A stretch of 64,000 bases of DNA from Dastarcus helophoroides (GCA_028583605.1 CM053327.1:30659126-30723125); one strand, 5' to 3'; shown: positions 43,195 through 55,706, counted from the stretch's first letter. The notes: a model not told the origin generated them from the sequence alone. A program made the numbers and translations.

Positions 43195-46100
43195 TACCTG
43201 CGAAAAATATTTTCTTTCGAAATTTCGTCTTGTTTCTCAAAATTTGGTCTTTTCTCGAAATGACGACTTTAGCCCAAAATTCGCTCTTTATTGTTATGGT
43301 GAAACAGGGTGGGACTCTGATTCATGCAGTCAAGCGAAAGTCCGGACGACGTTTTCACGAAACTATTTTTATTTTAAAATTTGTATTCTCTCGAAATTCC
43401 GAAATTTCTTCCAAAATCGTCTTTTTTTCGATATTTCGGTTTCACTCTCTCATTTTTTTTCGAAAACTTGACTATCTCTATGGCGACTTTGTTCTAAATT
43501 TCGACCAGATTTTAACATTTTTAAATTAGTATTTTTTTTAGTTCTAGTAACTAAAACATCGCATTTTAAAATAAAAGACAAAATTTCGAAAATACAGCAA
43601 AAAATGAAGTTGAAATTTCAAATTATCAAATTTAAAAAAGTCGAAATTTTAAAAAAAGACAATATTCAGAAAAGTGGCAGATTTTTGATAGTAAAAATGT
43701 TTTTCGAAAGAAGAATTCAAAAAGTGGAATTTTGAGTTTAAAGTCAAAATTTTGAAAAAGACGAATTTAAACTAATTTTAAGAGAAAAATTCAAAATTTT
43801 TAGCAAAGTTGAATATCGAATTTGGATATAAAAATAACGAGAAAAAGGCAAATTTTCAGAAATCTGCAAGAATTTCTGAAAAATCAAATTCTAAAAGATC
43901 AAAATCTTCAGAAAAACTTGATGTTAATAAAAATAAAGGAATTAAAAAGCGAAATCTCTGAAAAACAGTCGATATTTCTAGAAAAAAATTACCAAATGGA
44001 GCATTAAATTAAATTTAAAAGAGTCAAAATTTTACAAAAAAAGACAAATATTCAGAAAAATGGCACAATTTTAATAGAAAAATGATTTTCGAAAGAAGAG
44101 CCCAAAAAGTAGAATTTTGAGACTAAAGTCGAAATTTCGAAAAAGACGAATTTAAAATAATTTTAAGAGAAAATTCAAAATTGTTAGCAAAGTTGAATAT
44201 CGAATTTGTATATAAAAATATTCAGAAATAGGCAAATTTTAAGAAACCTGTCAACATTTCTGATAAATTAAATTTTAAAATATCAAAATCTTCGGAAAAA
44301 CCTGATGTTATTAAAAAAAGGAAATAAAAAAAGGAAATCTCTGAAAAACAGTCGACATTTCTAGAAAAATTGAGCAAATGAAGCATCAAAGATCGAAATT
44401 TTCCAGAAAAAATTCAAACTTTAAGAGAAAGTACAATTTTGAGAATAACCGTTTATGATAAAAACGAATCTTGAAAAAGAGTCAAAATATTAAAAAAGAT
44501 ACAAATTTTCAGAAAAAATATTCAAATTTCAGGGAACATACAGGATGGGATTTAAGGATAAATTTCAAATTTGCGAAAAAAGACGGATTTTGAGAATAAT
44601 ATCCAAGTTTCGATTTTTTAAATTCTTATTTTTTAGGAAATTTCTATTTTTTCCTTGAAAACAAAAAAACATATCGAAATTTTGAGAAAAAAAGTCGAAC
44701 TTTAGTAAACGCTCGAAATTCTTTAGAGGGAGTCAAATTTTATCGAAATTTTGGAAAAAGGACAAATTTTGAGAAAAATGTAATTTCTAGAATTTTCTCA
44801 TGACCGCTTGAATCTTAGGCAGACATGCGCCCTGATCTGCCCCACCCTAAGTCAGAAAATGTCCAGTATTGAGATAAACGTCGAAATTTAAACTAATTTT
44901 AAGAGAAAAATTCAAAATTTTTAGCAAAGTTGAATATCGAATTTTAATATAAAAATATTCAGAAAAAGGCAAATTTTAAGAAACCTGTCAACATTTCTGA
45001 AAAATCAAATTTTAAAAGATCAAAATTTTCGGAAAAACCTGATGTTAATAAAAATAAAGGAACTAAAAAAACGAAATCTATCAAAAACAGTCGACATTTC
45101 CAGAAAAATTAAGCAAATGAAGCATCAAAGATCGAAATTTTCCAGAAAGAATTCAAACTTTAAGAGAAAGTACAATTTTGAGAATAGCCGTTTATGATAA
45201 AAACGAATCTTGAAAGAGTCCAAATTTTAAGAAAGATATGAATTTCCAGAAAAATATTCAAATTTCAGGGAACATACAGGGTGAGATTTTAGGATAAATT
45301 TCAAATTTTACGAAAAAAGACGGATTTTGAGAATAATATCCAAGTTTCGATTTTTTAAATTTGTTTTTTTTCTGACAATTTATATTTTTCACCTTGAAAA
45401 CTAAACAAAAGATCGAAACTTTGAGAAAAAAAGTCGAAATGTAGTAAACACTCGAAATTCTTCAGAGGGAGTCAAATTTTATCGAAATTTTGGAAAAAGG
45501 ACAAATTTTGATAAAAATGTAATTTCTAGAATTTTCTCATGACCGCTTGAATCACAGGCAGACAGGCGTCCTGATCTGCCCCACCCTAAGTCAGAAAATG
45601 TCCAGTATTGAGATAAACGTCGAAATTTTGAGAAACAAGTTGTATTTTAGTCATAAACCATTTCAGGAAATATTTTCTCGGAATTTTTGTCTTTTTACAC
45701 AATTTCTAAAAAAGTCATTAATAAATTTCCAAATTAATATTTTTTTCAAAAAGTCGATCAAATTTTGAGAAAAAAGGTAAATCTTGATAAACAAGTCAAA
45801 ATTTTCAGAAAATCAAAATTTAAAGAAAAGCCGAAGTTTTCGAAAAAAACGAGTTTTAAAAAATGGTATAATTTCGAAAAATAAAACGATGAATTTTGGA
45901 ATGAAAATTCGAAATTGTGGTAAGTCGGATTCTGATGAAAGGAATCGAATTTTAGGAATAAATTTGAAATTTCGAAAGAAATTTATGAAAAAAGACGAAT
46001 TTTGAGAAATAAATCGAAATTTCGAGTAAACGTCGATAGTTTAAAGAAGGGCGAATTTTGTCGAATGGAAATTTTTCAGAGAAAGTGTTCTCAGCTGAAT

Positions 46101-47435
46101 ATAAATTTTCGTTTAACGGCATGAGCCAAGGGGTGGGGAGGAAGCGCCCTAAGCTGTCCTATTCTAGCTACGCCTATGGCAACGGACTGAAGTCAAAGCT
46201 ATCTAGGAGGAGTAAGAGCTGTTACCTCGTCCTTAGTTCAAGACATTTCCTTAACATGAGGAAAAAGCACCGAAATTTCTTGAGATGTATAATTTCGACA
46301 TTTTGAGAATGTGTAGAAAATATACATATTTCTCGAGCTTTCTGTAAGAAAAAACAGTTTGAGAAAATAAATGAATTGGGGCACAAAAGTGAAATATCGA
46401 GAAAAAATTCAACATTTTCAGAAGCAGAAAATATCAAATTTTTGAGGTAAAAATTGGATTTCCCATAGCAAGTAAAATTTTGGAAAAAAACAAATCGAAT
46501 TTCAGCAATAAGGCCAAAATATTGACAAATTTTGAAAATAGAACGAAATTTCCAGGAAAGAATTACATATTTGGAGAAAACTTCGTAATTTCGAGAAAAA
46601 GGTCAAATTTAAAAATATACACGAAAGTTTCCAGGGAATGCAAAATTTTCAGAAAAGTCAAAATTTCAAAATAAAGTCGAAATTTCGAAAATAAAGTCGA
46701 AATTTCGAAAATAAAGTCGAAATTTCGAAAATAAAGTCGAAACTTCGAAAATAAAGATGAAATTTCGAAAAAAAAAAGATTCATGGGGTAAATCGAAATT
46801 CTGAAAAAAAGACAAATTGAAAAAGGTCAACATATTCAGAAAAAGTCGAAATTTGAGAAAAGGGCCAAATGTTGGGGTAAAACGAATTGGGGAGAAAGTT
46901 CGAAATTTTAGTCGAATTAAGAAGAAAAACGCTACAGTTTCCAAAGAAAATCAGATTAAAAAAAAATATTGGTAGTTTTAAGAAAAAGACAATTTGTGAT
47001 AAAAGTCAAAATTTCGAGAAAGTGGAACATTAAAAAGGTCGATATTTCTTAAAGAAAGTCAAATTTAATAGGAAAATAAGTCAAACTTTAACGAAAAATA
47101 CGAGGTTTAGGAAAATAAGTTGAAATTTCGATAAAAAGATAAATTTAGAAGAAAGTGTGCAGAAAAACAAATTTGAGGTAAAAATTTAAGTTTCCAGAAA
47201 GTCGGATTTGAAAAAATAGTGAAAATTGTCAAAAAAAAACTGGAATTTTCAAAAAGCGGCGAAATATAATTAGAAAGTTGAAAAAATAACAAATTTTGTT
47301 GAGAAATCGCAAACTTTATTTATGAAAAATTAAAATGTCAACAAAAAGGTAAATTTTGATAAAAATAATCGAAACTTCCATCGAGTGGAATTTCAAAAAA
47401 TCCCAAATTTTCAGAAAAAACGGAATTTTGAAAAC
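43195..47435. repeat. TCGA-core AT-rich array, short Y block then long R block
   Basis: 43195-43520 is Y sense (tttcgaaatttcgtcttg) and 43560-47435 is R sense (gaaaaaaagtcgaaatttt). A unit of about 740 bp is tandemly duplicated: tgaccgcttgaatc occurs at 44801 and 45540, each followed by ctgatctgccccaccctaag. A partial earlier copy begins near 43771. At 46675-46760 a 20-bp unit aatttcgaaaataaagtcga is repeated five times nearly perfectly. No gene is supported in either sense. Confidence 0.85.
46120..46295. repeat. GC-richer dispersed repeat inside the array
   Basis: ggggtggggaggaagcgcc through aggaggagtaagagctgtta to cttaacatgaggaaaaagca. The second half is similar to 63290-63375 (aggaggagtagtggagctgc, ccctaacatgcggaatgaag), so it is a dispersed family. 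No coding signal. Confidence 0.5.
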
Positions 47436-48030
47436 TATGGCGTATTTTACTAACTCGTTTTGGGTCGACCATATGCGCGCCATTGGCAAGTCCACCCCTC
47501 AGAAGCTATGCTTTCTGTTTAGAGCTAAAATACATCTCATTAGCTCCTCACTCTATACAAAGCACAAGTTGGGCCAACACTATTGGAGTTCAGCACACTT
47601 TGGCTCTTTTGAATTCAATTCAAAGAAGAGCGATTCGCCCAACTGATGACGAGAGTTTGAGCGATGCTCTCGAAACACTGGAGCACAGGCGGAAAGTTGG
47701 TGAACTCATCTCTTTTCCACAGGTACTTTCACGGGAGCTGCCCGCAAGAATTGATAGGATTAATCCCCCCCAAGAGCAAGATTTTTGAGGCATAGAAGAC
47801 AGTGGAGGCAGCAAATTCTTGTGCAACTGACACGATGAGGACTACTATATACGAAGACTCTATTTTCTATAGAACTTCCAATGGAAGTTCGTTACCCAAA
47901 GGAATTTTCCCCGAAAATTACAACCTATCCTTATTTAAAAGGCTATTTTTGATTCCGCATCCTCGAAGTATTTCGAAGACATAACAGGGTTGCCCTTTGG
48001 GGGTGGATTGAACTTAAATAAAAAAATAAG
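47436..48030 (+). pseudogene. Jockey-like retrotransposon, ORF2 C-terminal fragment
   Basis: In successive frames: FWVDHMRAIGKSTPQKLCFL, FRAKIHL, then NSIQRRAIRPTDDESLSDAL, ETLEHRRKVGEL, and the terminal NGSSLPKGIFPENYNLSLFK. This is the same family and region as 26230-26750, also with frameshifts. The last coding block ends near 47965 and a faint family tail (cataacagggttgcccttt) reaches about 48010. Confidence 0.85.
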
Positions 48031-48416
48031 ACGAATCTCATTATTTGAAAAAAGTCAAGAGTTCCCAGAAAAAAGCCAAAGGGCTAACAAGATAAACCAA
48101 ATGGCTCCCAATGGAAACCTATAGTAATATTTCCGGAAAGTTATCAGCTCTACATATGAACAAAATGTAATGTATTTGGGCTCGATATTTCAACGTGACT
48201 ATGACATGAAAAAGAATTGTGAATTTGGAAAGATTTTTTTAATCTTTTATACCTTTTGAACTAAATAAGTTGGGAAGATGAAACAAAGTGCATATTTTAG
48301 TCCACTGTTTCATAGTAGATTATATATTTTTTTCATATTTTTTGAATAATTCTAGTCACCCCAAAAATTGATAAATAAAATAATTTAATTTTTTAATAAT
48401 TATCTAAGATACATTT
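48031..48416. other. Unassigned stretch
   Basis: AT-rich, no gene recognised. Confidence 0.35.
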
Positions 48417-49055
48417 TGATGAAACGGACTGGTCCTTGGTTATCTTCAAAACTGAGATACAAATGTTGTCCCTTAACACTAAGAAAAATTAAAAAACACA
48501 ACAAAGGTTGCACTAACGCGTTTCGATAGCCAAGCTATCATTTTCAGAGATACAAATCTTGTCCTCTGAAATCCAAGAATGATTAAAAAACAAAACAAAT
48601 GTTGCTCTAACGCGTTTCGATAATAAAGCTATCATCTTCAGAGATACAAATCTTGTCCCCTGAAGCCAAGAAAGATTAAAAAGCAGAACAAATGTTGCTC
48701 TAACGCGTTTCTATAGCCAAGCTATCATCTTCAGAGATACAAATCTTGTCCCCTGAAACCAAGAAAGATTAAAAAACACAACAAATGTCTTTCTAACGCT
48801 TTTCGATAGCCAAGCTATCATCTTCAGATATACAAATCTTGTCCCCTGAAACCAATAAAGATCAAAAACACAACAAATGTTGCTCTAACGCGTTTCGATA
48901 GCTGAGTTATCATCTTCAGAGATGATAGAGCAACCTTTGATGTGTTTTTTAATCTTTATTGGTTTCAGGGGACAAGATTTGTATCTCAATCTGAGATACA
49001 ATCGTATCTCAAACTAAGATACAATCGTATCTCAATCTGAGATACAATCACGAAA
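48417..49055. mobile_element. Dispersed hammerhead-like repeat, copy j, expanded to a 94-bp tandem array
   Basis: Starts gatgaaacggactggtcctt. The arm from gatacaaatcttgtcc to gctatcatcttcagag is then repeated five times head to tail, with starts near 48455, 48549, 48643, 48736 and 48829 (period about 94 bp). An opposite-sense end follows (tttattggtttcaggggaca), then three copies of a roughly 25-bp unit gagatacaatcgtatctcaa. Each unit contains the hammerhead-like motif on the minus strand, with scattered core changes among units. Confidence 0.9.
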
Positions 49056-49084
49056 GTAATATATTTTATAGTACTCATTATTGA

Positions 49085-49200
49085 TGTAACGAATATTCGC
49101 ATTCGTATTCGCGATTATTAGCATTCGCATTCGTATTCGCGAATATTCGCCTGTATTTTAATATTCGCATTCGCAAAAAATTATGCGAATAGATTTATGG
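49085..49200. repeat. Degenerate (CGCATT)n hexamer repeat
   Basis: Runs of attcgcattcgtattcgcg with interruptions. The same hexamer family recurs at 51955-52065. Confidence 0.85.
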
Positions 49201-49469
49201 AATAACAATGCAACTGCTAAGGCAGGGTTTTTTAAACTGGGGTTTAGGGACCTTTGAGGTATTTATATCATGAGTTTGGGGGTCCATTGTTAGTATACCT
49301 AACAATTAATGTGGTAATTATCCAAGTCCCACCTAATAAAAAGTATTTTTAATTCCCTTTTTTCTTTCTTCCTTATTTTCTTTTTTAATTTTTTTTCTCA
49401 TTCTCTAGAATATGGCAGCAGGGCGTTTGCTTTTCCCTGATTCATACAACCAACTACAAATTTATATTC
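49201..49469. other. Unassigned stretch
   Basis: No gene. Holds ggcagcagggcgtttgctt, a possible degraded relative of the GC-richer cores in the neighbouring arrays. Confidence 0.35.
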
Positions 49470-51720
49470 TCAACTACAGGACCCTTTTTCAAAAATTTTG
49501 ATTTATTCCTTTCTTTGAAATTTCGACATTATCTCAAAATTTTGATCCTTTATAAAAATCCCTCTTTTTTCACAAAATTTCTCTTTTTCTTTTGAAATTT
49601 CTAATTTATCCTAAAATTCGAATTCTTTTATCAAATCTGACTTTCAAAATTTCAAATTTTTATCTCAAAATTCGTCTTTTTTCTTTCTTCAAAACTTCGT
49701 CATTTCTCAAAATTTGACTTTCTAAAAATTTCTTTAATTTCAAACCTTTCAAACTTAGCTATTTTCTCAAAATTTGATAGATCTTTTGATAAAAAAGTAG
49801 AATAATACATACTTGGAAATTTTGAAAAATATATTTTGAAAATATTGAATTTTTGCAAATAGACAAGAATTCCAGAAAACTTAATTTCTCAAAATTTGGA
49901 CCGTTTTCTCAATAGCGGATATTTTCTGACGTCACAGTGGGACAGGGGGCAGAGCTGGTTCTTTACTCAGGCAGCCGTTAAAAAATAAATATTGAGTTGA
50001 GAAATGTCGACTCTTTTTTTCTTGAAATATCGACCTTTTTCGTAAAATTTTCCTCAAAATTCGTCTTTTTTCTCAAAGTTTCGATCTTTTTCTCAATATG
50101 TCGATATTTATCACGAAATTTTCATTTTTTCAAAATTTGTTTGGGGTTTTTGGACTTTCGATTTTTATCTCAAAATTCGTCGTTTTTCTTTCTTCAAAAT
50201 TTGGACATTTCTCAAAATTTGACTTCTTTTAAAAATTTCATTTTTTTTTTAATTCGTCTCTGCAAATTTCGACCTTTCAAACTTTGCTCTTTTCTCAAAA
50301 TTTGATAGATCTTCTGATAAAAAAGTAGAATAATATTACTTGGAAATTTAAAATAATTTATTTTGAAAATGTTGAATTTTTGCAAAAAGACAAGAATTCC
50401 AGAAAACTTAATTTCTCAAAATTTGGATCATTTTCTCAATAGCGGATATTTTCTGACGTCACAGTGGGGCATGCGGCAGCGCTGGTCCTTTACTCAGGCA
50501 GCCGTTAAAAAACAAATATTGAGTCGAGAAACTTCGACTCTTTTTTCTTGAAATATCGACTTTTTTTGTAAAATTTTCCTCAAAATTCGCCTTTTTTCTC
50601 AAAATTTCGATCTTTTTCTCAATATGTAGATATTTATCTCGACATTTTCATTTTTTTCAAAATTTGTTTTTGGGTATTTTGAACTTTCGATTTTTATCTC
50701 AAAATTCGTCGTTTTTCTTTCTTCAAAATTTCGTCATTTCTCAAAATTTGACTTCTTTTGAAAATTTCATTTTTTTTTTAATTCGTCTCTGCAAATTTCG
50801 ACTTTATATCAAACTTTGCTCTTTGCTCAAAATTTGATAGATGTTTTGATAAAAAAGTAGAATCATACGTACTTGGAAATTTTGAAAATATATTTTGAAA
50901 ATGTTGAATTTTTGCAAAAAGACAGATTATTCCAGAAAACTTAATTTCCCAAAAATTGGACCATTCTCTCAATAGCGGATATTTTCTGATGTCACAGTGG
51001 TTCAGGGGGCAGCGCTAGTCCTTTACTTAGGCAGCCGTTAAAAAATAAATATTGAGTCGAGAAATTTCGACTCTTTTTGTCTCGAAATATCGACTTTTTT
51101 CGTAAAATTTTCTTCAAAATTCGCCCTTTTTTGAAATTTCGTCAAAATTTGACTTTTTTCTCAAAATTTCGATCTTCTTCTCAATATGTCGAATAATGTC
51201 AATATTTTCCTCAACATTTTCATTTTTTTCAAAATTTGTTTGGGTATTTTGAACTTTCGATTTTTACCTCGAAAATCATCTTTTTCTCTAAATTTTGATA
51301 TATTTCAAATTTTTCCAAAAGGTCAGGTTTTTATATTAAATTAATTATATTAAATTGATTTAAATTCCCACTTTATTCCAAACCTGTTTTTTGTTTAATT
51401 ATAATTCGTCTTTTTCTTAATTACGACTATGAAGTCGAGTTTTGAGAAAGTAGAATTTGAAGTATAAACTCAAAAATTTTACTTTTTTCTTTCAAAATTG
51501 GAATGTATTGAAATTTTTAAATATTTCATAGAAATTTCGGCCTTTTTCTCAAAATTTTTACTGTCCGGAAATTTCAACCTATTTCTCAAAATTCGTTCTA
51601 TTCCTGAAGTTTCGACTAAATGTTTTATGTTTCGAGAATTTTCTATTAAAATTGAGCTTTTTATCAAAAATTCGACTTTTTATCAAAATTCGTTTAGTTT
51701 TTTAGAATTGAATTAAAATT
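49470..51720. repeat. TCGA-core AT-rich array, Y sense, with about 530-bp higher-order repeat
   Basis: The marker ttctga(c/t)gtcacagtgg occurs near 49925, 50452 and 50985 (intervals 527 and 533 bp), each followed by ctttact(c/t)aggcagccgtta. Two full units and a partial are present. The GC-richer core is the reverse complement of the core in the 740-bp unit at 44801 and 45540, so the two blocks are inverted relatives. Confidence 0.9.
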
Positions 51721-51724
51721 TTGC

Positions 51725-51790
51725 TAAAAACAAAACAATTTTGAGAATAGTATTTCTACGAAATTTTGAGAATAGTATTTCTACGTAATT
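51725..51790. repeat. Short tandem duplication
   Basis: gagaatagtatttctacg occurs twice in a row, 31 bp apart. Confidence 0.85.
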
Positions 51791-51954
51791 TAGAAGACAA
51801 TATTTTTTATAAATTTCAAGATTGTGTCAAAATTAAATGAACAAAGTTGTAAGAGAAACATTCTTATAAACTGGGTTTTTTCTCTCCAAATTCGATTTAT
51901 TTTTAAATGTCGATGTTTCTTACAAAATTTTGTAAGTGCCAGTGAAAAAACCAA

Positions 51955-52065
51955 CGTTCGCATTCGCATTCGCATTCACATTCGTATTCGCATTCGCGAA
52001 TGTTGGAAATGAATATTCCCATTAGCCTTCGTATTCGCGAATGTGGGAAAACCAACATTCTAGTA
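51955..52065. repeat. Degenerate (CGCATT)n hexamer repeat, second locus
   Basis: cgcattcgcattcgcattca and ttcgtattcgcattcgcgaa, then diverging. Same family as 49085-49200. Confidence 0.85.
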
Positions 52066-52069
52066 TTCA

Positions 52070-52983
52070 TCAAGTACTACAACATAGAGAAAATTCACTG
52101 AATAAATGTTGATGCAACACTTTGAAAAAGAATTAAGTTGAAGTTTTCACCCTTCGAAATATAACAATTTTTTGTCATTTTTTAAGTAAAGTTGTTTTTT
52201 TATGTTCGTATTTTAATACGGTGTGGTAAAATTAATTCAGAATATTTCTTATATTTTATTATTTTTCTCGAAGTGGGTATTTTACAAATTTTATTTATTT
52301 GTTTGAGATGTTGAGGTGGAATACTGAAACAGTAGAAAAAAATTCAAAGTTGCGAGAAGAAAGTTGAAATTTCTAGAAAAAAAAGTTTGAAATAAAAGTT
52401 GAAATTTTTGATAAAAAGTTTCTCCCAGCTTGACTGCTGACAAAGGGGGACGATGGCCCCGCTCTAGTTCATGCGAACCAGAGAGAGGATCTAAATGACC
52501 AAAATCAGTATTGAGTACGTTTTTTTTTTGTTCTTCGAAATCTGAACCCTCTGGAAGCCACCCTGCAAACAACGCATACACTTTTAAGAAATAGAGGGAC
52601 TCCTTTTCCATAGGGGTCTATTGGTTCCTAATTACGTCACTGTGGGTACCAATGTTAGTAGATGAATTAAAAAAATATTGAAGATTTTTCTCGAAGTTTC
52701 GTGTTAAAACTCAGGGTTTTTATAAACTTTAAAAATTTTACTCGAAATGTGTGCTCTTTTTCTCAAAATTCCTGTTTAGATTTAAAACTCGAAAATCCTC
52801 CAAAATTTCAAGTTTTTTTTGTTGATTCGTCAGTTTAAACTTGAAAAATACTCCTTTTTATAATTTCAACTTTAAGATCGAGGTTTAGTTATGTCTTGAA
52901 TTCGTTTTATACGATTTGTTCAAAATTTTAAACATTTGCAATTTAAAAAGTTTAATCCTCCAAATTTGAAGCAAAAAGGTAAA
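52070..52983. other. Mixed stretch with faint array units
   Basis: Contains weak array sequence and a GC-richer piece at 52430-52510 (gggggacgatggccccgct). The 106-codon minus-strand frame 52291-52611 has no recognisable family. Confidence 0.35.
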
Positions 52984-53063
52984 ATGCACGCTATTATCTC
53001 AAAATAAGTACATTTGATTGTTTGGAGAATCAAATGTATCTACTTTGGGATAGTAGTGTGCAT
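52984..53063 (+). ncRNA. miRNA-precursor-like hairpin (candidate)
   Basis: Two 36-nt arms (52984-53019 and 53028-53063) around an 8-nt loop gtttggag. The left arm starts atgcacgctattatctc and the right arm ends gggatagtagtgtgcat. Thirty of 36 positions are Watson-Crick. Of the six others, four become G-U wobbles and two A-C mismatches when + strand RNA is folded. That bias favours a + strand RNA hairpin, although an old palindromic element end is equally possible. Confidence 0.4.
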
Positions 53064-54972
53064 TTTTCTTAGCAAAAACAACTAGAAAATCGATTCAATA
53101 TGTAAGAATAGTTTCGTAATAAAGATATTTTGCGTTTTCAGCCAGCACCAATTAAAACATTAAATCCTAATAGAGTACAAGACGAATCTGAGGTCATGCC
53201 ATACTTGTACTGACCAAAAATAGCACATATTTTAAAATTCCATATAATTCTACGTGTGTACTGCAAAAAAGAAGATACACACACACACACAGTGTCCTTG
53301 TTCCTGTCCTGGAACTCATGAATATTCATGACAACATATCAAACGTTGATTTAATGCGATCCTTATTATGATTAATTTATGTATTCACATTTAACTAATT
53401 CAATCTACTAGTCTAGATAAAATTCTCCTTTAAACAGTAAACACAAGAAATGTAATCCTATTAACACTATAATCACATCGATGATGCATGTGTATGTTTG
53501 AAAACAACAAGGTGGAAAATAAAATATTGTAGATAATGATTTCTTGATGACATATTTGACAGGCGATAGAGCTCGTATTATTTTAAGCTGGCTCTTATCT
53601 GAGCTTTGAGCAACGTACAAGTCTCGTTAACTGCTAATGACACCAAAAGCGTTCTGAAATGTTTCTGCTAATTGCTTGATTACTTCAAAACAAGCTTTTT
53701 CTAACGTAACTAATATCTTAACACATGTTTACCTGTCAATTCCAACCTTTCTTGTTCTCTAAAAATCAATGGAACTACCACACGCATATCATAACAGACA
53801 ATGTATTTGGTTCAAGTTCTTGTCAATGGCATTCGGGCTGCCAATTAAATGTAATGCTGGATTCCTTCAAATGAAAATAAAAAATATATATTTATGGTAT
53901 GTGCTTAAAATTATGCACTTACGTAATGTACGTACTGGAGTACAATTAAAACTGGGCCAATGAAGAGTCCTATGGACTGTTAGAGTTGCTAATTTTTGAT
54001 GAGAAAGCAATTTTAGCATTCACGGGGATTGCAGACAGAAGTGAAAAGTTAAAAGCAGAAAATAACATTAAATTGCTGCACTTTTCCGATAATCTATGAC
54101 CCAGTATCTGCTAGCCCTCAAGAAAAATTTGTCACTCTCTGCCTTGGTCAAAGTGTAATCGTTCAAGAACAAATTTCGCTGCTGATATTCATTAATGTGA
54201 GATGGCTGAAGTGCTAGGAACTATACGATATATCACGAATATATGATACCAAAATTAAATGTATTGTAGTAATTATGATGGCCCCTTAATGTGAACCACA
54301 ATTTTTTGAAAACCTTATGTCAGTCCAAAGTTTTTTTTAATCAAAAATGACAGATTTCATCTAAATTAATCTTCTGCTAAATTAATCTTCTAGTAAATTA
54401 ATCATTCAATAACCTACTCTAGTCGGTATTTGAAGTCTCGTTAAAATTAGATTTGTTTGACAAATCAATAAGTGATATTTCTGTAGCGATGAGTGTATGC
54501 TTTTTATGAATTCTTGATTGGTGCGCCACCGCTGATATTTTTAGGACAACTCCACGTTCCCGTCGCTACTTAATTTTATACACCGTGATCCTAAGTTTAT
54601 GTTACAGGCGTCAAAATACTACCTTCTTGCTTTGATTTGTGTTCATCACTTATACACTTAGCGACGTGCAGAAAGTTTCAGTAAAAGTGATAAATAGCGT
54701 TCTATTCCGGTTCGTTTCTTGTTTACAAATTATTATTAAAATGGATTTATAGCGCTGAAATGTATTCAAATACAGACCCAAGAGTTTAGCTTTAATGTTT
54801 TTAGTTGACTTTCATTTATAAGTCGTTTATTGCGGCGACTATTAAAACATCAACATTATAAATCACCAGCACTTCATGTGAAATTTCAAGAATAATTTAC
54901 GTAATACGAGAATTAGGAATTTTAGAGAAAAAAAATGTACCGAAAAAACCATCTAATTCTCCATGTTACGAG
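53064..54972. other. Unassigned unique region
   Basis: The longest stretch free of array units and recognised elements on the right side. A short (AC)n lies at 53277-53291 and a threefold aaattaatcttct repeat near 54361-54405. Short frames (53138-53329, 53408-53620, 53769-53963) have no recognisable family. No gene is supported. Confidence 0.4.
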
Positions 54973-54974
54973 TA

Positions 54975-55174
54975 GTCAACTTCGGATATAACGAACCACC
55001 AGATTAAATAGTTCGTTTTAACCGGGTGTTCGTTATAAACAAACAAGAAATATACATACTTTCTAATGGAGTTTTGGGCCATAATTTTGTCCGTTATAAG
55101 CTCTCGTTTGCTGTAAGCAGAGGTCGTTATATGCGAAATTAATTATATGCGAAGTTGATTATATGCAAGTTGAC
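54975..55174. mobile_element. MITE with TA target duplication, pogo-like termini
   Basis: 200 bp between TA dinucleotides (54973-54974 and 55175-55176). The left end gtcaacttcggatataacg and the inverted right end (…ttatatgcaagttgac) share the first eight bases and most of the following ones. Subterminal gttataa / ttataac motifs recur. TA duplications and these ends fit the Tc1/mariner superfamily, pogo-like. No coding capacity. It is related to 17945-18201. Confidence 0.8.
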
Positions 55175-55328
55175 TATTTTAAACCAATCTTTAACCAAAC
55201 GAATGTGGCGTGCCCTATTAGTTACTAAAGCATTAATTAAGATTGTTTAACATAAAATTATATTTTGGGTAATTTGCAAAAACCATGTTTTTGGTGGCGT
55301 TTTTGCAAAAGATATTTTTATAAACAAC

Positions 55329-55706
55329 TCTTTTATATTTAAGTTTTTCGTTGAAATAAGGCAGGTCAATTGGTGTGACGTTCTTTTCTAAAAATTTTTC
55401 AATCTTCATAAAATTTCGTCTTTTGTTTTCGAAGTTAAATCCATCATCAGTTCATTTGTCTTAATATTCCATTTTGCTCGAGTTCTCCTAAAAATGTCGA
55501 TTCCTTTTCCAAACTTTTTCGTAAACCTTTTTGTGTGTAAAATGTCCAAAATTTCCACGTTAAAATCAAGATTTTGGCTAAAAACTTCGACTGAAATCTA
55601 AATATTTAGAATTCCTTCGAGAAATTTGGATTTTCACAGTAGAAATTTGGCTTACAAGAGTAGAATTTTCCAGCTCAAAGCCAACATTTTGAAATTAGGG
55701 TTGAAA

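Noticed and set aside
47641..47690. CTGATGA … GAGAG/CTCTC helix … GAAAC, resembling a hammerhead
   Set aside because: It is coding sequence of the Jockey-like ORF2 tail, has no acceptable cleavage triplet or helix I at the right place, and has an extra base in the core.
55430..55460. TCATCAG with an upstream TTTC on the minus-strand sense, hammerhead-like
   Set aside because: Only a weak three-pair helix and no helix I or cleavage triplet. A chance match in array DNA.
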